In this document: in pieces, positions 6,440 to 14,226 of the stretch
Layout: every line of letters begins with the position of its first letter
Numbering within the stretch: the first letter of the stretch is position 1
Source of the DNA: Tychonema litorale BBK16
GTDB taxonomy: Bacteria; Cyanobacteriota; Cyanobacteriia; Cyanobacteriales; Microcoleaceae
Assembly: GCF_021648855.1 (NCBI RefSeq)
Contig: NZ_JAKJHX010000100.1
Span: 1,863-19,772, forward strand
Direction: 5' to 3'
Length of the DNA stretch: 17,910 nucleotides
Position numbers and translations under genes: made by a program
The notes under the pieces: model-generated
Database searches by the model: none
What the model was told of the DNA's origin: nothing
What the model saw: the letters and a program-made list of their open reading frames with translations, nothing else

Positions 6440-6453
6440 GTAGTAATTTATAC
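6440..6453 (-). promoter_or_regulatory. Canonical NtcA-binding box GTA-N8-TAC upstream of nblA
   Basis: GTA (6440-6442), eight bases, then TAC (6451-6453) fits the NtcA consensus exactly and is AT-rich inside. NtcA activates nitrogen-starvation genes, and nblA is a known target in several cyanobacteria. The box is about 290 bp from the nblA start and no clear TAN3T lies at the usual 22 bp on the minus strand, so function is uncertain. Confidence 0.45.
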
Positions 6454-6464
6454 TAATATTCGGC

Positions 6465-6547
6465 AAAGAAGAAGAAAGAAGGACACTTCGACTACGCTCA
6501 GTGTCCGATACCCGATGCCCTATGATGCCGACTCCCAATTCCCTATT
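6465..6547. repeat. Purine tract, REP-like unit and heptamer run after exbD
   Basis: A GAAGAA-rich tract (about 6466-6480) joins a REP-like element with 7-bp perfect arms, GGACACT (6481-6487) and AGTGTCC (6500-6506), around TCGACTACGCTC, the reverse complement of the common core. It is followed by 7-nt steps CGATACC, CGATGCC and, after divergence, CCCAATT and CCCTATT up to 6547, just before the exbD stop. CCAATTCCCTAT (6535-6546) recurs at 17847-17858. Confidence 0.75.
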
Positions 6548-6550
6548 AGA

Positions 6551-7249
6551 TTAATTTTGAGGCGCAACATTCTGCGATGGAGTGGCGACTCCCGGCTCGA
6601 TATTAGGAGCAGTGGGTGCAGGGGAAACAGGAGATTTGCTAACCCCCTGGCTAGGAGTAGGGAGAGGGGATTGAAACTGATTCGGATTGAACTGGGGTTG
6701 CTGCGATGGTACTTGAAACTGAGATCCTCTAGGGTTCACGGGAGTTGCTCCTTGAGACGGTAGGGGTTGAACCTGATTACCCGTAGGGGGTGCAGTGGGA
6801 ATGCCAGAATTGGGAAGCGAGGGATTTGGCTGCGGAGAGGGAGCCGAACTAGGAAGAGTAGCTAGAGCCACACGATCGCCTCCTACCTCTCGCAATCTGT
6901 CCAAAACCTCCACAACTTTGGCATACTTCGCATTTTGAGGGGCATACAGCACCGTCAACCCAGCAGGATTTTGCTGTTGGAAACTCTTTAAAACTCGATC
7001 GAGCTGTTGATAATTAACAGGCAATTGGTCAATATAAGTTTGGCCAAAATCATCAATGCTGACAATCAGCATCTCTCGCATCTGGGTTTGTCCTGTTTTG
7101 GCTTTAGGCAAATCGACATTAATCGCTTGCTGACGAGTCAGTTGCAAAGCAGCCAACAAAAAAAACGTCAGAATGCAAAATATCACATCAATTAGAGGCA
7201 CCAGTTCAATCCGAGCCTCTTCAGTAGGAGTATCTAGATGAATCTTCAT
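6551..7249 (-). CDS. exbD: ExbD/TolR-family biopolymer transport protein with long Pro/Gln-rich tail
   Basis: The 232-residue protein has a short cytosolic N-terminus and one transmembrane helix (about 15-37) with the essential membrane Asp of the family (D21 in LVPLIDVIFCILTFF). A periplasmic ExbD domain follows to about residue 133, including LPKAKT (47-52) and VSIDDFGQTYID (63-74). With ExbB it forms a proton-conducting motor that energises outer-membrane transport through TonB. The normal ExbD length is about 140; here a further 97 residues (136-232) are low-complexity Pro, Gln, Ser and Asn with no domain. That tail would sit in the periplasm and could interact with peptidoglycan or replace part of a TonB-like linker, which is inference. 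exbB ends 14 bp upstream, so the pair is an operon. No tonB gene is in the window. Confidence 0.93.
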   Translation of the reverse strand: MKIHLDTPTEEARIELVPLIDVIFCILTFFLLAALQLTRQQAINVDLPKAKTGQTQMREMLIVSIDDFGQTYIDQLPVNYQQLDRVLKSFQQQNPAGLTVLYAPQNAKYAKVVEVLDRLREVGGDRVALATLPSSAPSPQPNPSLPNSGIPTAPPTGNQVQPLPSQGATPVNPRGSQFQVPSQQPQFNPNQFQSPLPTPSQGVSKSPVSPAPTAPNIEPGVATPSQNVAPQN

Positions 7250-7263
7250 TAGTTCTCAAGGTT

Positions 7264-8061
7264 TTAATTGTTGGAAGTTGAATCAACATCTGGATCGGAA
7301 CCTTTCAATTTCGGTTTCGGCTCCCGATTTCGTTCTCCAGATTCTGGTTGAGAATTTAAGGAATGCTTGTTCAAGCGATCTGAATCAAAGGAAGATTTGC
7401 CATAGTCTGGATCATTGGGCGATCGACCCTTAGCGTTAGCCGTCGGCCAATATTGTCTGTAGAGCAATTCCATTTCATTTCCAGCTTTGCGAAAAATTTT
7501 TGTCTGATCGAACAAAAAAGCTTGAAATATGCGATAAAACGTCAAGCTAAAAATTGCTACTACCATTCCCGTCGCTGTAGTGATCAGGGCTTCACTAATC
7601 CCCAAAGTCACCCCAGTAGTTGCAGAGGTCCCGATATCACCCAGCCGGATCGAACTCAGGGAGTTAATCAAACCCAAAACAGTTCCCAGCAAGCCCAACA
7701 AAGGTGCTAGAGCGATCGCAGCTTCTAAGATTTTGTCACCGCGGCGCATAGAAGCCAACTCTTCATCAGCGGCGGCTTCCAGTGCGAGTCGAAATAATTC
7801 TGGTTCAGGATTGTAGAGCCGCAGAGGTGCAGATAAAAATCGTCCGATCGGCTGTCGGCTAGCTTGTCTAGCAATCTCGTTCGCCGCGCCCCAGTCGCTG
7901 CGAGCGGCATCGAGGATACGGTTGACTATTTGCTTTTCCTTGGTGAGGAGGCTCGCCCAGAACCACAAGCGCTCGATAATTGTACTTACAGATAGAATCG
8001 ATAACACCAACAGGGGCCACATGGCGGGGCCGCCTTTTTCAAACAGTTCTTGAATATTCAC
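7264..8061 (-). CDS. exbB: ExbB/TolQ/MotA-family proton channel protein
   Basis: The start is GTG at 8059-8061 preceded by AGGAG at 10-nt spacing. The 265-residue product has three hydrophobic segments in the ExbB pattern: about 13-37 ([13 protein letters not shown]), 111-135 ([13 protein letters not shown] at 119-131) and 153-178 ([17 protein letters not shown] at 154-170). The small-residue-rich helices 2 and 3, with the TTAT stretch in helix 3, line the proton path of the ExbB pentamer. After about residue 205 there is a 60-residue hydrophilic, charged tail, which is longer than the short cytosolic end of many homologues. It pairs with ExbD downstream in the inner membrane. The cargo is unknown; iron-siderophore, vitamin B12 or other TonB-dependent uptake are the usual ones. 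Confidence 0.94.
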   Translation of the reverse strand: MNIQELFEKGGPAMWPLLVLSILSVSTIIERLWFWASLLTKEKQIVNRILDAARSDWGAANEIARQASRQPIGRFLSAPLRLYNPEPELFRLALEAAADEELASMRRGDKILEAAIALAPLLGLLGTVLGLINSLSSIRLGDIGTSATTGVTLGISEALITTATGMVVAIFSLTFYRIFQAFLFDQTKIFRKAGNEMELLYRQYWPTANAKGRSPNDPDYGKSSFDSDRLNKHSLNSQPESGERNREPKPKLKGSDPDVDSTSNN

Positions 8062-8197
8062 AGTATTTTTACTCCTGCATTACCCGAATCAGCTTTACTT
8101 TTGCTGTAATTTTCTTAACAAATTTAAGGCCACTTAATTTTAGCTATTAATGTACTTTAATCTTGAGCCGATCGACCGATCGCGATCGACTAATTCC

Positions 8198-9325
8198 TCA
8201 AACCTGATCTAAGTCCTCTTGACACATATCTTGCAGCGACTGATGTTGAACGCGACGGGAAGAACGACGATATTTTTTAGTTTGCAGCTTCGGTTCGTAT
8301 TGCTGCGTACCATCCGACTTAGTTTGCTGCTTCAAACTCGCCTCCGCACTACTAGAATTTTGCTCTTGTTGCTGACGGACGATCGCCTCTTCCAGAAACT
8401 GCAAGTAATAGTCATAGCGCTCCCAATCACCCCGCACGACACAGTTAGGCTCACTTCGGTGCGAACAGTCGCTAAACTGGCAACTACCCAAAGCCAGCCT
8501 CTGGCGAGCTTCCGGGAAATATTCAGGTAACTCGGATGGATCGCATTCAAGTGCCGGCTGATTGAAGCCTGGAGTATCGGCCAAAAGTCCACCACCGGGG
8601 AGATCGAATAGTTCTACGTGGCGAGTAGTATGTCGTCCGCGGCCGAGTTTGCCGGAAACAGCGTTCACTCGCAGGTTCAACGCCGGAATCAGTTGGTTGA
8701 TCAAACTCGACTTGCCCACCCCTGAAGGCCCACAAATTACGGTTATTTTGCCTTGCAAGTGACTTTGGAGAGAAGAGGAAGAAACTTCATTTTGACTGTC
8801 ATCGGTGGCTTCCTCGTAGATTCCTAAGCCACTACGGACGCTAATAAACATGGGATCGTATCCCCATCCTTTAAGCCGATCGCGCCACTGTGCCAACTGC
8901 TCATCCGTGACTAAATCACATTTGTTGAGACACAAACTCACCTCTAAACCTGTAGATTCGGCCTTGACTAAAAACCGAGTTAATGATGCGGGGTCTAAGT
9001 CAGGTTCAGTGAGGGCAAAAACCAGGAGAATGCGATCGGCATTAGCTACAGGCGGCCGATTGAGTTCTGTTTGGCGGGGAAACACTTGAGAAACGACACC
9101 TCTGTGGTCATTCCAGTCGGGTTCTTCTACCACCACGCGATCGCCCACCATCACCTGTTGACCAATTTTTTTCAGTCTAGTGCGGCGAGTACACAGGAGA
9201 ATGGGAAGATCGGCTAAGAGAGGATGTTCCCCGTCAGTGCTGGCATCTGGATCTAACCTGACTTGATAGAAGTTAGCCTGAACAGCCACAACAGTACCCG
9301 TAATCAAGGAAGAATCCCGGCTCAT
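8198..9325 (-). CDS. rsgA: Small ribosomal subunit biogenesis GTPase RsgA (YjeQ/EngC)
   Basis: The 375-residue protein shows the circularly permuted GTPase order that defines RsgA. An N-terminal OB-fold domain (about 1-90) is followed by G4 NKCD (134-137), then G1 GPSGVGKSS (199-207), the G2 region RGRHTT (229-234) and G3 DTPG (250-253). A zinc knuckle follows with C282, C287, H289 and C295. RsgA binds the 30S subunit late in maturation, and the ribosome stimulates its GTPase activity. The C-terminal 60 residues are Gln/Ser/Lys-rich and add to the usual length of about 300-350. Its ATG overlaps the stop of the TusA-like gene by 4 bp (ATGA), which implies translational coupling. It is the last gene of the grpE-dnaK-dnaJ-tusA-rsgA series. 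Confidence 0.96.
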   Translation of the reverse strand: MSRDSSLITGTVVAVQANFYQVRLDPDASTDGEHPLLADLPILLCTRRTRLKKIGQQVMVGDRVVVEEPDWNDHRGVVSQVFPRQTELNRPPVANADRILLVFALTEPDLDPASLTRFLVKAESTGLEVSLCLNKCDLVTDEQLAQWRDRLKGWGYDPMFISVRSGLGIYEEATDDSQNEVSSSSLQSHLQGKITVICGPSGVGKSSLINQLIPALNLRVNAVSGKLGRGRHTTRHVELFDLPGGGLLADTPGFNQPALECDPSELPEYFPEARQRLALGSCQFSDCSHRSEPNCVVRGDWERYDYYLQFLEEAIVRQQQEQNSSSAEASLKQQTKSDGTQQYEPKLQTKKYRRSSRRVQHQSLQDMCQEDLDQV

Positions 9326-9609
9326 GCTGCTTCCTGCTCAGGTCGCTGCACTTTCATCGCAAAAAAACTAGAGTTATCCTCAGCAGCCACTAATTGAGTT
9401 TCGAGAATTTCGTAGCCTTCCATTTTTAGACTATCAGGCACTTGTTCGATCGGCTCTCCAGCGTCCAGCCAAACCTCCAAAATAGCTCCAGGAGCCATTT
9501 GCTCCAACCGCAGTTTAGTTCGGACAAAATTGATCGGACAGGGCGTACCTCGCAGATCGAGCTGAGCATCTGGGGATTGGAGATTTTCAATTTTCGATGT
9601 TGAATTCAT
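9322..9609 (-). CDS. TusA-family sulfurtransferase-like protein
   Basis: From ATG at 9609 the product has 95 residues, matching the TusA/YeeD/SirA family (about 75-100). The family signature appears as LDLRGTPCPINFVRTKLRLEQM (18-38) with the expected active-site cysteine C24, and the fold continues through GAILEVWLDAGEPIEQVPDSL. The motif here is CPIN rather than the CPxP of E. coli TusA, as I recall for cyanobacterial homologues. It is expected to carry persulfide sulfur, for tRNA thiolation or other uses, but the target is unknown. The frame stays open upstream to 9702, but that part only translates repeat DNA (PERSRR, poly-Phe), so the start at 9609 is preferred. No Shine-Dalgarno sequence is present, because the repeat tract ends directly at the ATG. 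Confidence 0.88.
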   Translation of the reverse strand: MNSTSKIENLQSPDAQLDLRGTPCPINFVRTKLRLEQMAPGAILEVWLDAGEPIEQVPDSLKMEGYEILETQLVAAEDNSSFFAMKVQRPEQEAA

Positions 9610-9700
9610 ATAGCTGAAGGAAGAAGGAAAAAAGAAGAAAGCCCTTCGACTCCGCTCAGGAACCGCGAAGAAGAAAGGAAGGAAGGAAGAAAGAAAGCCC
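9610..9700. repeat. REP-like unit inside purine heptamer-like repeats, abutting the tusA-like start
   Basis: On the plus strand the tract runs from TAGCTGAAGGAAGAAGG through GAAGAAAGCCCT, core TCGACTCCGCTC (9646-9657), AGGAACCGCGAAGAAG and a GGAA/GAAA-rich end. Read on the minus strand it is a diverged copy of 5796-5860, sharing GCGGTTCCT, the core, AGGGC and the terminal CCTTCTTCCTTCAGCTA. Confidence 0.85.
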
Positions 9701-9787
9701 AAAAAACTGGTTTTGACTTTGCTGAACCAGTAGGTTTTTGACTTGGCGTGCGTAAATCCCGGAGATGCAATTTATTATTATTTTAAG

Positions 9788-9817
9788 AATAAATGAGCGC
9801 AATTGCGCTCATTTATT
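9788..9817 (-). terminator. 30-bp perfect palindrome downstream of dnaJ
   Basis: AATAAATGAGCGCAA (9788-9802) and TTGCGCTCATTTATT (9803-9817) form a perfect palindrome between dnaJ and the tusA-like gene. On the minus strand it is followed by T/A-rich DNA without a long T run, so it may terminate or attenuate dnaJ transcripts. A half copy (TGCGCTCA, 9833-9840) followed by seven T on the plus strand offers a second pairing. Confidence 0.6.
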
Positions 9818-9862
9818 TCAGAAATAATAAACTGCGCTCATTTTTTTACTTATTTCTGAAAT
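9815..9862 (-). promoter_or_regulatory. 13-bp inverted repeat spanning the dnaJ stop codon
   Basis: ATTTCAGAAATAA (9815-9827) and TTATTTCTGAAAT (9850-9862) pair perfectly. The second arm contains the dnaJ stop codon and its last codons. In the dnaJ mRNA this stem would hold the stop codon and precede the 30-bp palindrome, and the two structures share 3 bp. Confidence 0.6.
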
Positions 9863-10980
9863 AGATTTCCCAGAAATCCTTCCAAGCCACCTTTTCCGGC
9901 ACGATCGCCCTTAAGCTTAGCCAACTGCATCAACAACTCCCGCTCCTCCGTCGTCACCTTAGTCGGAATGTCAATAGACACTCCTATCAAATGGTCACCA
10001 CGACTGACTGGATTACCCAACCGAGGCACCCCTTTTTTCTCCAGAGTCAGAACAGTATTCGCCTGAGTTCCGGTTGGAATCAACAATTCCGTCGGCCCAT
10101 CTACAGTTTCCACCTCCAAACGACAGCCCAAAATGGCTTGCAAGTAACTAATTTTAACTTCCGAGTTAATGTTAGTGCCTTCGCGTTTAAATACGGGGTC
10201 TTCACTCACAGCCAAAAACACGTACAAATCACCAGGTGGCCCACCCAGTTTGCCCGCATCTCCTTCATTGGAAACGCGCAAACGAGTACCGTTGTCAACC
10301 CCCGCCGGGATGGTAATTTTCAGCTTTTTCATCACTTCTTTTTGGCCCCGGCCGCCACAAGTGTCGCACTTGTCCTCAATAACTTGCCCGGTACCGTTAC
10401 AGGTGGGGCAAACTGAAACTTGAGTAAAACTGCCAAAAGGGGTGCGGGTAGCCCGCCGGACTTGGCCACCGCCGCCGCAAGTCGGGCAGGTTTGGGGTCT
10501 GGTTCCCGGTTTTGCGCCAGTCCCACCGCAAGTTTCGCAGGTTTCTAGGTGCTTGATGCGGAGTTCTTTTTCCCCACCAAACACTGCTTCGCGAAACTCC
10601 AGCCGCAAGTCCAGTCGCAAATCGTCTCCGCGAACAGGCCCGCTGCGTCTGCGACCTTGTTGTGGTTGACCGCCGGGTCCTCCTTGAAAACCCTGAAAGA
10701 AGCTTTCAAAAATATCCGCAAAACTGTCGCCGAAGTCTTGGAAACCTGGAGCCCCTGCACCACTCACACCTGCTTCACCAAAACGGTCGAAACGATCGCG
10801 CGTTTCGGGTTCTGAGAGTACCTCATAGGCGCGGTTAATTTCTTTAAACCGCTCCTCAGCACCAGATTCTTTGTTCACGTCTGGGTGGTACTTACGAGCT
10901 AGGGTGCGGTAGGCACGCTTAATTGCTTCTTTGTCTGCGCTGCGAGAAACGCCTAATATTTCATAGTAATCGCCGGCCAT
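9850..10980 (-). CDS. dnaJ: Chaperone protein DnaJ (type I Hsp40)
   Basis: The 376-residue protein has every domain of a type I DnaJ. The J domain (1-70) contains HPD (32-34), which triggers ATP hydrolysis by DnaK. A Gly/Phe-rich linker (about 71-105) follows, then a zinc domain with four CxxCxGxG motifs (C148/C151, C165/C168, C191/C194, C205/C208) and C-terminal substrate-binding domains ending GFLGNLFQK. It delivers unfolded clients to DnaK in the cytosol. It lies 117 bp downstream of dnaK on the same strand, in the classical grpE-dnaK-dnaJ order. The start ATG at 10978-10980 gives the standard N-terminus DYYEILGV; no good Shine-Dalgarno precedes it. The 3' end is embedded in nested inverted repeats. 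Confidence 0.98.
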   Translation of the reverse strand: MAGDYYEILGVSRSADKEAIKRAYRTLARKYHPDVNKESGAEERFKEINRAYEVLSEPETRDRFDRFGEAGVSGAGAPGFQDFGDSFADIFESFFQGFQGGPGGQPQQGRRRSGPVRGDDLRLDLRLEFREAVFGGEKELRIKHLETCETCGGTGAKPGTRPQTCPTCGGGGQVRRATRTPFGSFTQVSVCPTCNGTGQVIEDKCDTCGGRGQKEVMKKLKITIPAGVDNGTRLRVSNEGDAGKLGGPPGDLYVFLAVSEDPVFKREGTNINSEVKISYLQAILGCRLEVETVDGPTELLIPTGTQANTVLTLEKKGVPRLGNPVSRGDHLIGVSIDIPTKVTTEERELLMQLAKLKGDRAGKGGLEGFLGNLFQK

Positions 10981-11097
10981 AAAGCTGTTTGCCTGGAGGT
11001 AAATAACAAAAATTGTACGAAAAAGAAACTATTGACCTTTCTAGAAATTAAAAATTACGATGTTTATTTGTAACTTTTAATCTTTAGTTGTTAATTT

Positions 11098-13236
11098 CTA
11101 AAGGAAAGGATTCATATCATCAACTTCAGGTTCGGGAACCTTTGGTTTTTGTTTTGCTTGTAGATTTTGCTGTTTGTCGCGCTTTGGTTGTGGCTTTGGT
11201 TCCGGCTTTGGTTCCGGCTTTGGTTCCGGGGTTAATTCCAATGGTAGTTCCAGCGCCAATTCCTGCGGTTGTTCCAGCGTTAATTCTTGCGGTAGTTCCA
11301 GCGTTGGTTCTGCTGTCATCACCAGTTCTTTTGTCGGCAAGATGCTTTCGTCGTCCGCTTCAACCTCATCTAATTCTGGCAATATCTCACTTTCTACTGG
11401 AGTTGAGGAAGTGGCTTCCCCGCTGCGGGCTTGCTCGTAGACAGCAGTACCAAGCGAGTATAGCAGTTGCTTGAAAGATTCGATTTGGGCTTCTAGTTCT
11501 TGGCAGGTGATGTCTGGGTTTGCGGTCGCCGCCCGCAAGGTAACAGATGCTGTTTGGGCTTCAGCCTTGAGGTCGTCGCCTAGCAATTGGGCGTTAGTTT
11601 TTAAGGTGACACCACAATTATAGACCAGGGTGTCTGCTTGATTTTTGAGTTCGACCAGTTGGGCGCGATCGAGGTCTTCATCGGCATAAAGTTCGGCCTC
11701 TCGTCGCATCCGCTCGACTTCGGTTTCGCTCAATCCCCCTGTATTGGAAATTTGGATGCTTTGTTCTTTGGAGGTTCCCTTGTCTTGAGCGGAAACTTTC
11801 AGAATGCCGTTAGCATCTATTTCAAAGGTAACTTCGATTTGAGGTATGCTGCGCGGGGCTGGGGGAATGCCTTTGAGCAGGAATTTGCCAAGACTTTTAT
11901 TGTCTTTGACTAATGCCCGTTCGCCTTGAAGCGCGTGAATTTCTACGGAAGTTTGCCCATCGGCTGCCGTGCTGTACATTTGCGATCGGCTGGTGGGAAT
12001 AGTTGTATTGCGTTCAATTACTTTGGTGAACACTCCGCCCAAGGTTTCGAGTCCCAGGGAAAGGGGAGTCACGTCTAGCAGCAGCAAATCTTTGACTTCG
12101 CCACCCAAAACTCCAGCTTGAATTGCTGCGCCTACGGCTACAGCTTCGTCGGGATTGACTGATTTATCGGGAGACACTCCGCCAAAATATTTGCTAATTG
12201 CCTGTTGCACTGCCGGAATTCGGGTTGAGCCTCCTACTAAAATAATTCTATCTATATTTTTTGGGGTCAAACTTGCATCTTTGAGGGCTTGAGTCACTGG
12301 GTCGATCGTTGCTTGGACTAAATGAGCGACCAATTTTTCAAACTGAGCTTTGGAAAGTGGCGTTTCCAGATGCTTCGGCCCTTTTTCGTCTGAAGAGATG
12401 AACGGCAAATTGATTGAGGTCGATTCGGTGCTAGAAAGTTCTATTTTGGCTTTTTCGGCTGCTTCTCGAAGGCGTTGCAAGGCCATTTTGTCTTTTGAGA
12501 GGTCAGTGCCTTCTTGGGTACGAAAGGCTTCTACCAGCCACTGCACGATGCAGTCATCAAAGTCATCTCCTCCCAGATGATTATTGCCGGCTGTAGCGTT
12601 GACTTCAAAAATTCCGTCTCCTAGTTGCAGGATAGAAACGTCGAAGGTGCCGCCGCCGAGGTCAAATACCAGGATTTTTTGTTCTATATGTTGTTTGTCC
12701 AAGCCGTAGGAAAGGGCGGCGGCTGTGGGTTCGTTAACGATTCGCAGAACTTCTAAACCTGCGATCGTACCAGCATCTTTAGTAGCTTGCCGTTGGGCAT
12801 CGGTGAAGTAAGCTGGCACTGTAATCACTGCTTGGGTGACAGTTTGTCCCAAGTAAGCTTCAGCATCCTGCTTGAGCTTTTGGAGTACCATTGCCGAGAT
12901 TTCTTGGGGGGTGTGAACCTTGTTCCGAATTTGGACGTTAACGGTATCGTCTTTGCCTTTGATGCAGGTATAGGGAGTCCGGGATCTTTCTTCTTCTGTG
13001 TCGTCCCACCGCCGTCCGATAAATCGTTTGATGCTGTAGACAGTATTTACGGCATTAGTGACTGCTTGTCGTTTGGCCAGTTGACCTACTAAGCGATCGC
13101 CCCCTTTGCCAAATCCTACTATGCTCGGAGTTGTGCGACCGCCCTCTGAATTGGCGATCACGACGGGTTTACCACCCTCTAACACGGCTACGCAACTGTT
13201 GGTTGTGCCTAAGTCGATGCCTATCACCTTTCCCAT
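11098..13236 (-). CDS. dnaK: Hsp70 chaperone DnaK, probably DnaK1 type, with long acidic/EPKP C-terminal tail
   Basis: The 712-residue protein has an intact Hsp70 ATPase domain: GIDLGTTNS (6-14), [11 protein letters not shown] (191-201), VGGSTRIP (334-341) and the linker [15 protein letters not shown] (381-395). The substrate-binding domain follows, for example [24 protein letters not shown]. It refolds proteins together with DnaJ and GrpE. It is about 75 residues longer than a standard DnaK. From about residue 609 the sequence becomes acidic and then repetitive (QELxLE units and three EPKP units), ending VDDMNPFL instead of a conventional Hsp70 end. Cyanobacteria have several DnaK paralogues; the [10 protein letters not shown] insertion and extended tail remind me of DnaK1, but that subtype call is from memory. 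grpE ends 195 bp upstream and dnaJ starts 117 bp downstream. Confidence 0.97.
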   Translation of the reverse strand: MGKVIGIDLGTTNSCVAVLEGGKPVVIANSEGGRTTPSIVGFGKGGDRLVGQLAKRQAVTNAVNTVYSIKRFIGRRWDDTEEERSRTPYTCIKGKDDTVNVQIRNKVHTPQEISAMVLQKLKQDAEAYLGQTVTQAVITVPAYFTDAQRQATKDAGTIAGLEVLRIVNEPTAAALSYGLDKQHIEQKILVFDLGGGTFDVSILQLGDGIFEVNATAGNNHLGGDDFDDCIVQWLVEAFRTQEGTDLSKDKMALQRLREAAEKAKIELSSTESTSINLPFISSDEKGPKHLETPLSKAQFEKLVAHLVQATIDPVTQALKDASLTPKNIDRIILVGGSTRIPAVQQAISKYFGGVSPDKSVNPDEAVAVGAAIQAGVLGGEVKDLLLLDVTPLSLGLETLGGVFTKVIERNTTIPTSRSQMYSTAADGQTSVEIHALQGERALVKDNKSLGKFLLKGIPPAPRSIPQIEVTFEIDANGILKVSAQDKGTSKEQSIQISNTGGLSETEVERMRREAELYADEDLDRAQLVELKNQADTLVYNCGVTLKTNAQLLGDDLKAEAQTASVTLRAATANPDITCQELEAQIESFKQLLYSLGTAVYEQARSGEATSSTPVESEILPELDEVEADDESILPTKELVMTAEPTLELPQELTLEQPQELALELPLELTPEPKPEPKPEPKPQPKRDKQQNLQAKQKPKVPEPEVDDMNPFL
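11192..11227 (-). repeat. 12-bp tandem repeat encoding EPKP units in the DnaK tail
   Basis: Three perfect GGCTTTGGTTCC units (plus strand) and a diverged fourth on the left (11180-11191) encode Glu-Pro-Lys-Pro repeats. The exact identity points to recent slippage. Confidence 0.9.
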
Positions 13237-13281
13237 AGCGCCTCATAAAACTTCGTGGGATATTTACAAACCTTTTTCCAG

Positions 13282-13302
13282 CCCCCGAATTCTATTCGGG
13301 GG
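13282..13302. promoter_or_regulatory. Perfect GC-rich hairpin in the grpE-dnaK gap
   Basis: CCCCCGAAT (13282-13290) and ATTCGGGGG (13294-13302) form a 9-bp stem with a 3-nt loop, about 45 nt upstream of the dnaK start. There is no T tract on the minus strand, so it is more likely a transcript-processing or attenuation stem, or a dispersed palindrome. No CIRCE element (TTAGCACTC-N9-GAGTGCTAA) is present near grpE or dnaK. Confidence 0.55.
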
Positions 13303-13431
13303 TCTATTACCGCCTGTACGACTTGAAGCGTTGAGGCTATCGATATTCTAGGGACGATCGCTCTGCAACGTTTCTGAGATTTGAACTTACTCCATGCTTG
13401 ACATCCAAGAACGCAGTAGGTTTGATCCAGA

Positions 13432-14226
13432 TTAATTTTCCGAACTACCGGGATTTTCATCTGAGGCTAGCACAGAGTTCCCAGGCGCTGCAACTTTAAC
13501 TTTGGCGTGACGCAAAACGCGATCGCCCAGAGTATAGCCTCGTTCTAGTTCTTGGATGATTGTTCCTTCCTCATGTTTGTCAGTTGGTTCGCTGAGCAAA
13601 GCTTCGTGGAGGTTGGGGTCAAACTGTTCGCCTTCGGGGCGCATCGGAGAAACCCCGATTTGCTTGAGGCATTCTACCATTTGCTTGTAAACGCTTTGGT
13701 AGCTTTTGTGTATGTTCATTTCGCCGTCGGTTTGTGGCTTGATGTGCGATCGAGCCCGCTCAAAGTTGTCGATTACTGGCAACAGGGGTTTGATAATGAC
13801 ACATTTTGCCTGCAAATCTAACTCTTCTTTTTCCTTTTGGGTGCGCCTGCGGAAGTTCTCAAAATCTGCTGCTAAGCGCAAATTTTGATTTTTCAGCTCT
13901 TCTAACTGAGTTGAATAGCCTTGCAACTGAGCCTTTAAACCCTCTTTATCGTTTGTTGCTTGTGCGAGTTCTCTCTTTAGCAACTCCGTAACGTCAGCAG
14001 TGACGCTGTTGCTGGAACCTAGAATGTCTGTTTCCCCGGAAGTGTTAGCTGCGGAGCGATCGACCTGAGAACTTTGATAAGCTTGAGCAAGTTCCAACTC
14101 CCAATCGGGTACTGCATTCGAGTTTGCTTCTATTGGCGGCGAATTTTCGCTGGCCATTGGCGCACTCTCTGGAGTTTCCCCCATTGAGCTAGGATCTTGA
14201 TGTTCCTGTTTTTCCTCGTCAATCAT
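13432..14226 (-). CDS. grpE: Nucleotide exchange factor GrpE
   Basis: The 264-residue protein has a long disordered, acidic N-terminus (about 1-75), a coiled-coil helix (about 78-140) with the family signature DFENFRRRTQKEKEE (121-135), then LLPVIDNFERA (148-158) and the C-terminal beta domain with GEQFDPNLHEAL (199-210), GTIIQELERGYTLGDRVLRHAKVKV (221-245). As a dimer it opens the nucleotide pocket of DnaK so that ADP leaves, and it also acts as a thermosensor. It is the first gene of the chaperone cluster and is read divergently from pilB. The ATG at 14224-14226 gives an acidic MIDEEKQ start; no clear Shine-Dalgarno precedes it, and a downstream Met start cannot be excluded. Confidence 0.96.
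   Translation of the reverse strand: MIDEEKQEHQDPSSMGETPESAPMASENSPPIEANSNAVPDWELELAQAYQSSQVDRSAANTSGETDILGSSNSVTADVTELLKRELAQATNDKEGLKAQLQGYSTQLEELKNQNLRLAADFENFRRRTQKEKEELDLQAKCVIIKPLLPVIDNFERARSHIKPQTDGEMNIHKSYQSVYKQMVECLKQIGVSPMRPEGEQFDPNLHEALLSEPTDKHEEGTIIQELERGYTLGDRVLRHAKVKVAAPGNSVLASDENPGSSEN

Noticed and set aside
13224..13460. Minus-strand frame filling the grpE-dnaK gap
   Set aside because: It overlaps both genes, has no family resemblance and reads through the hairpin.
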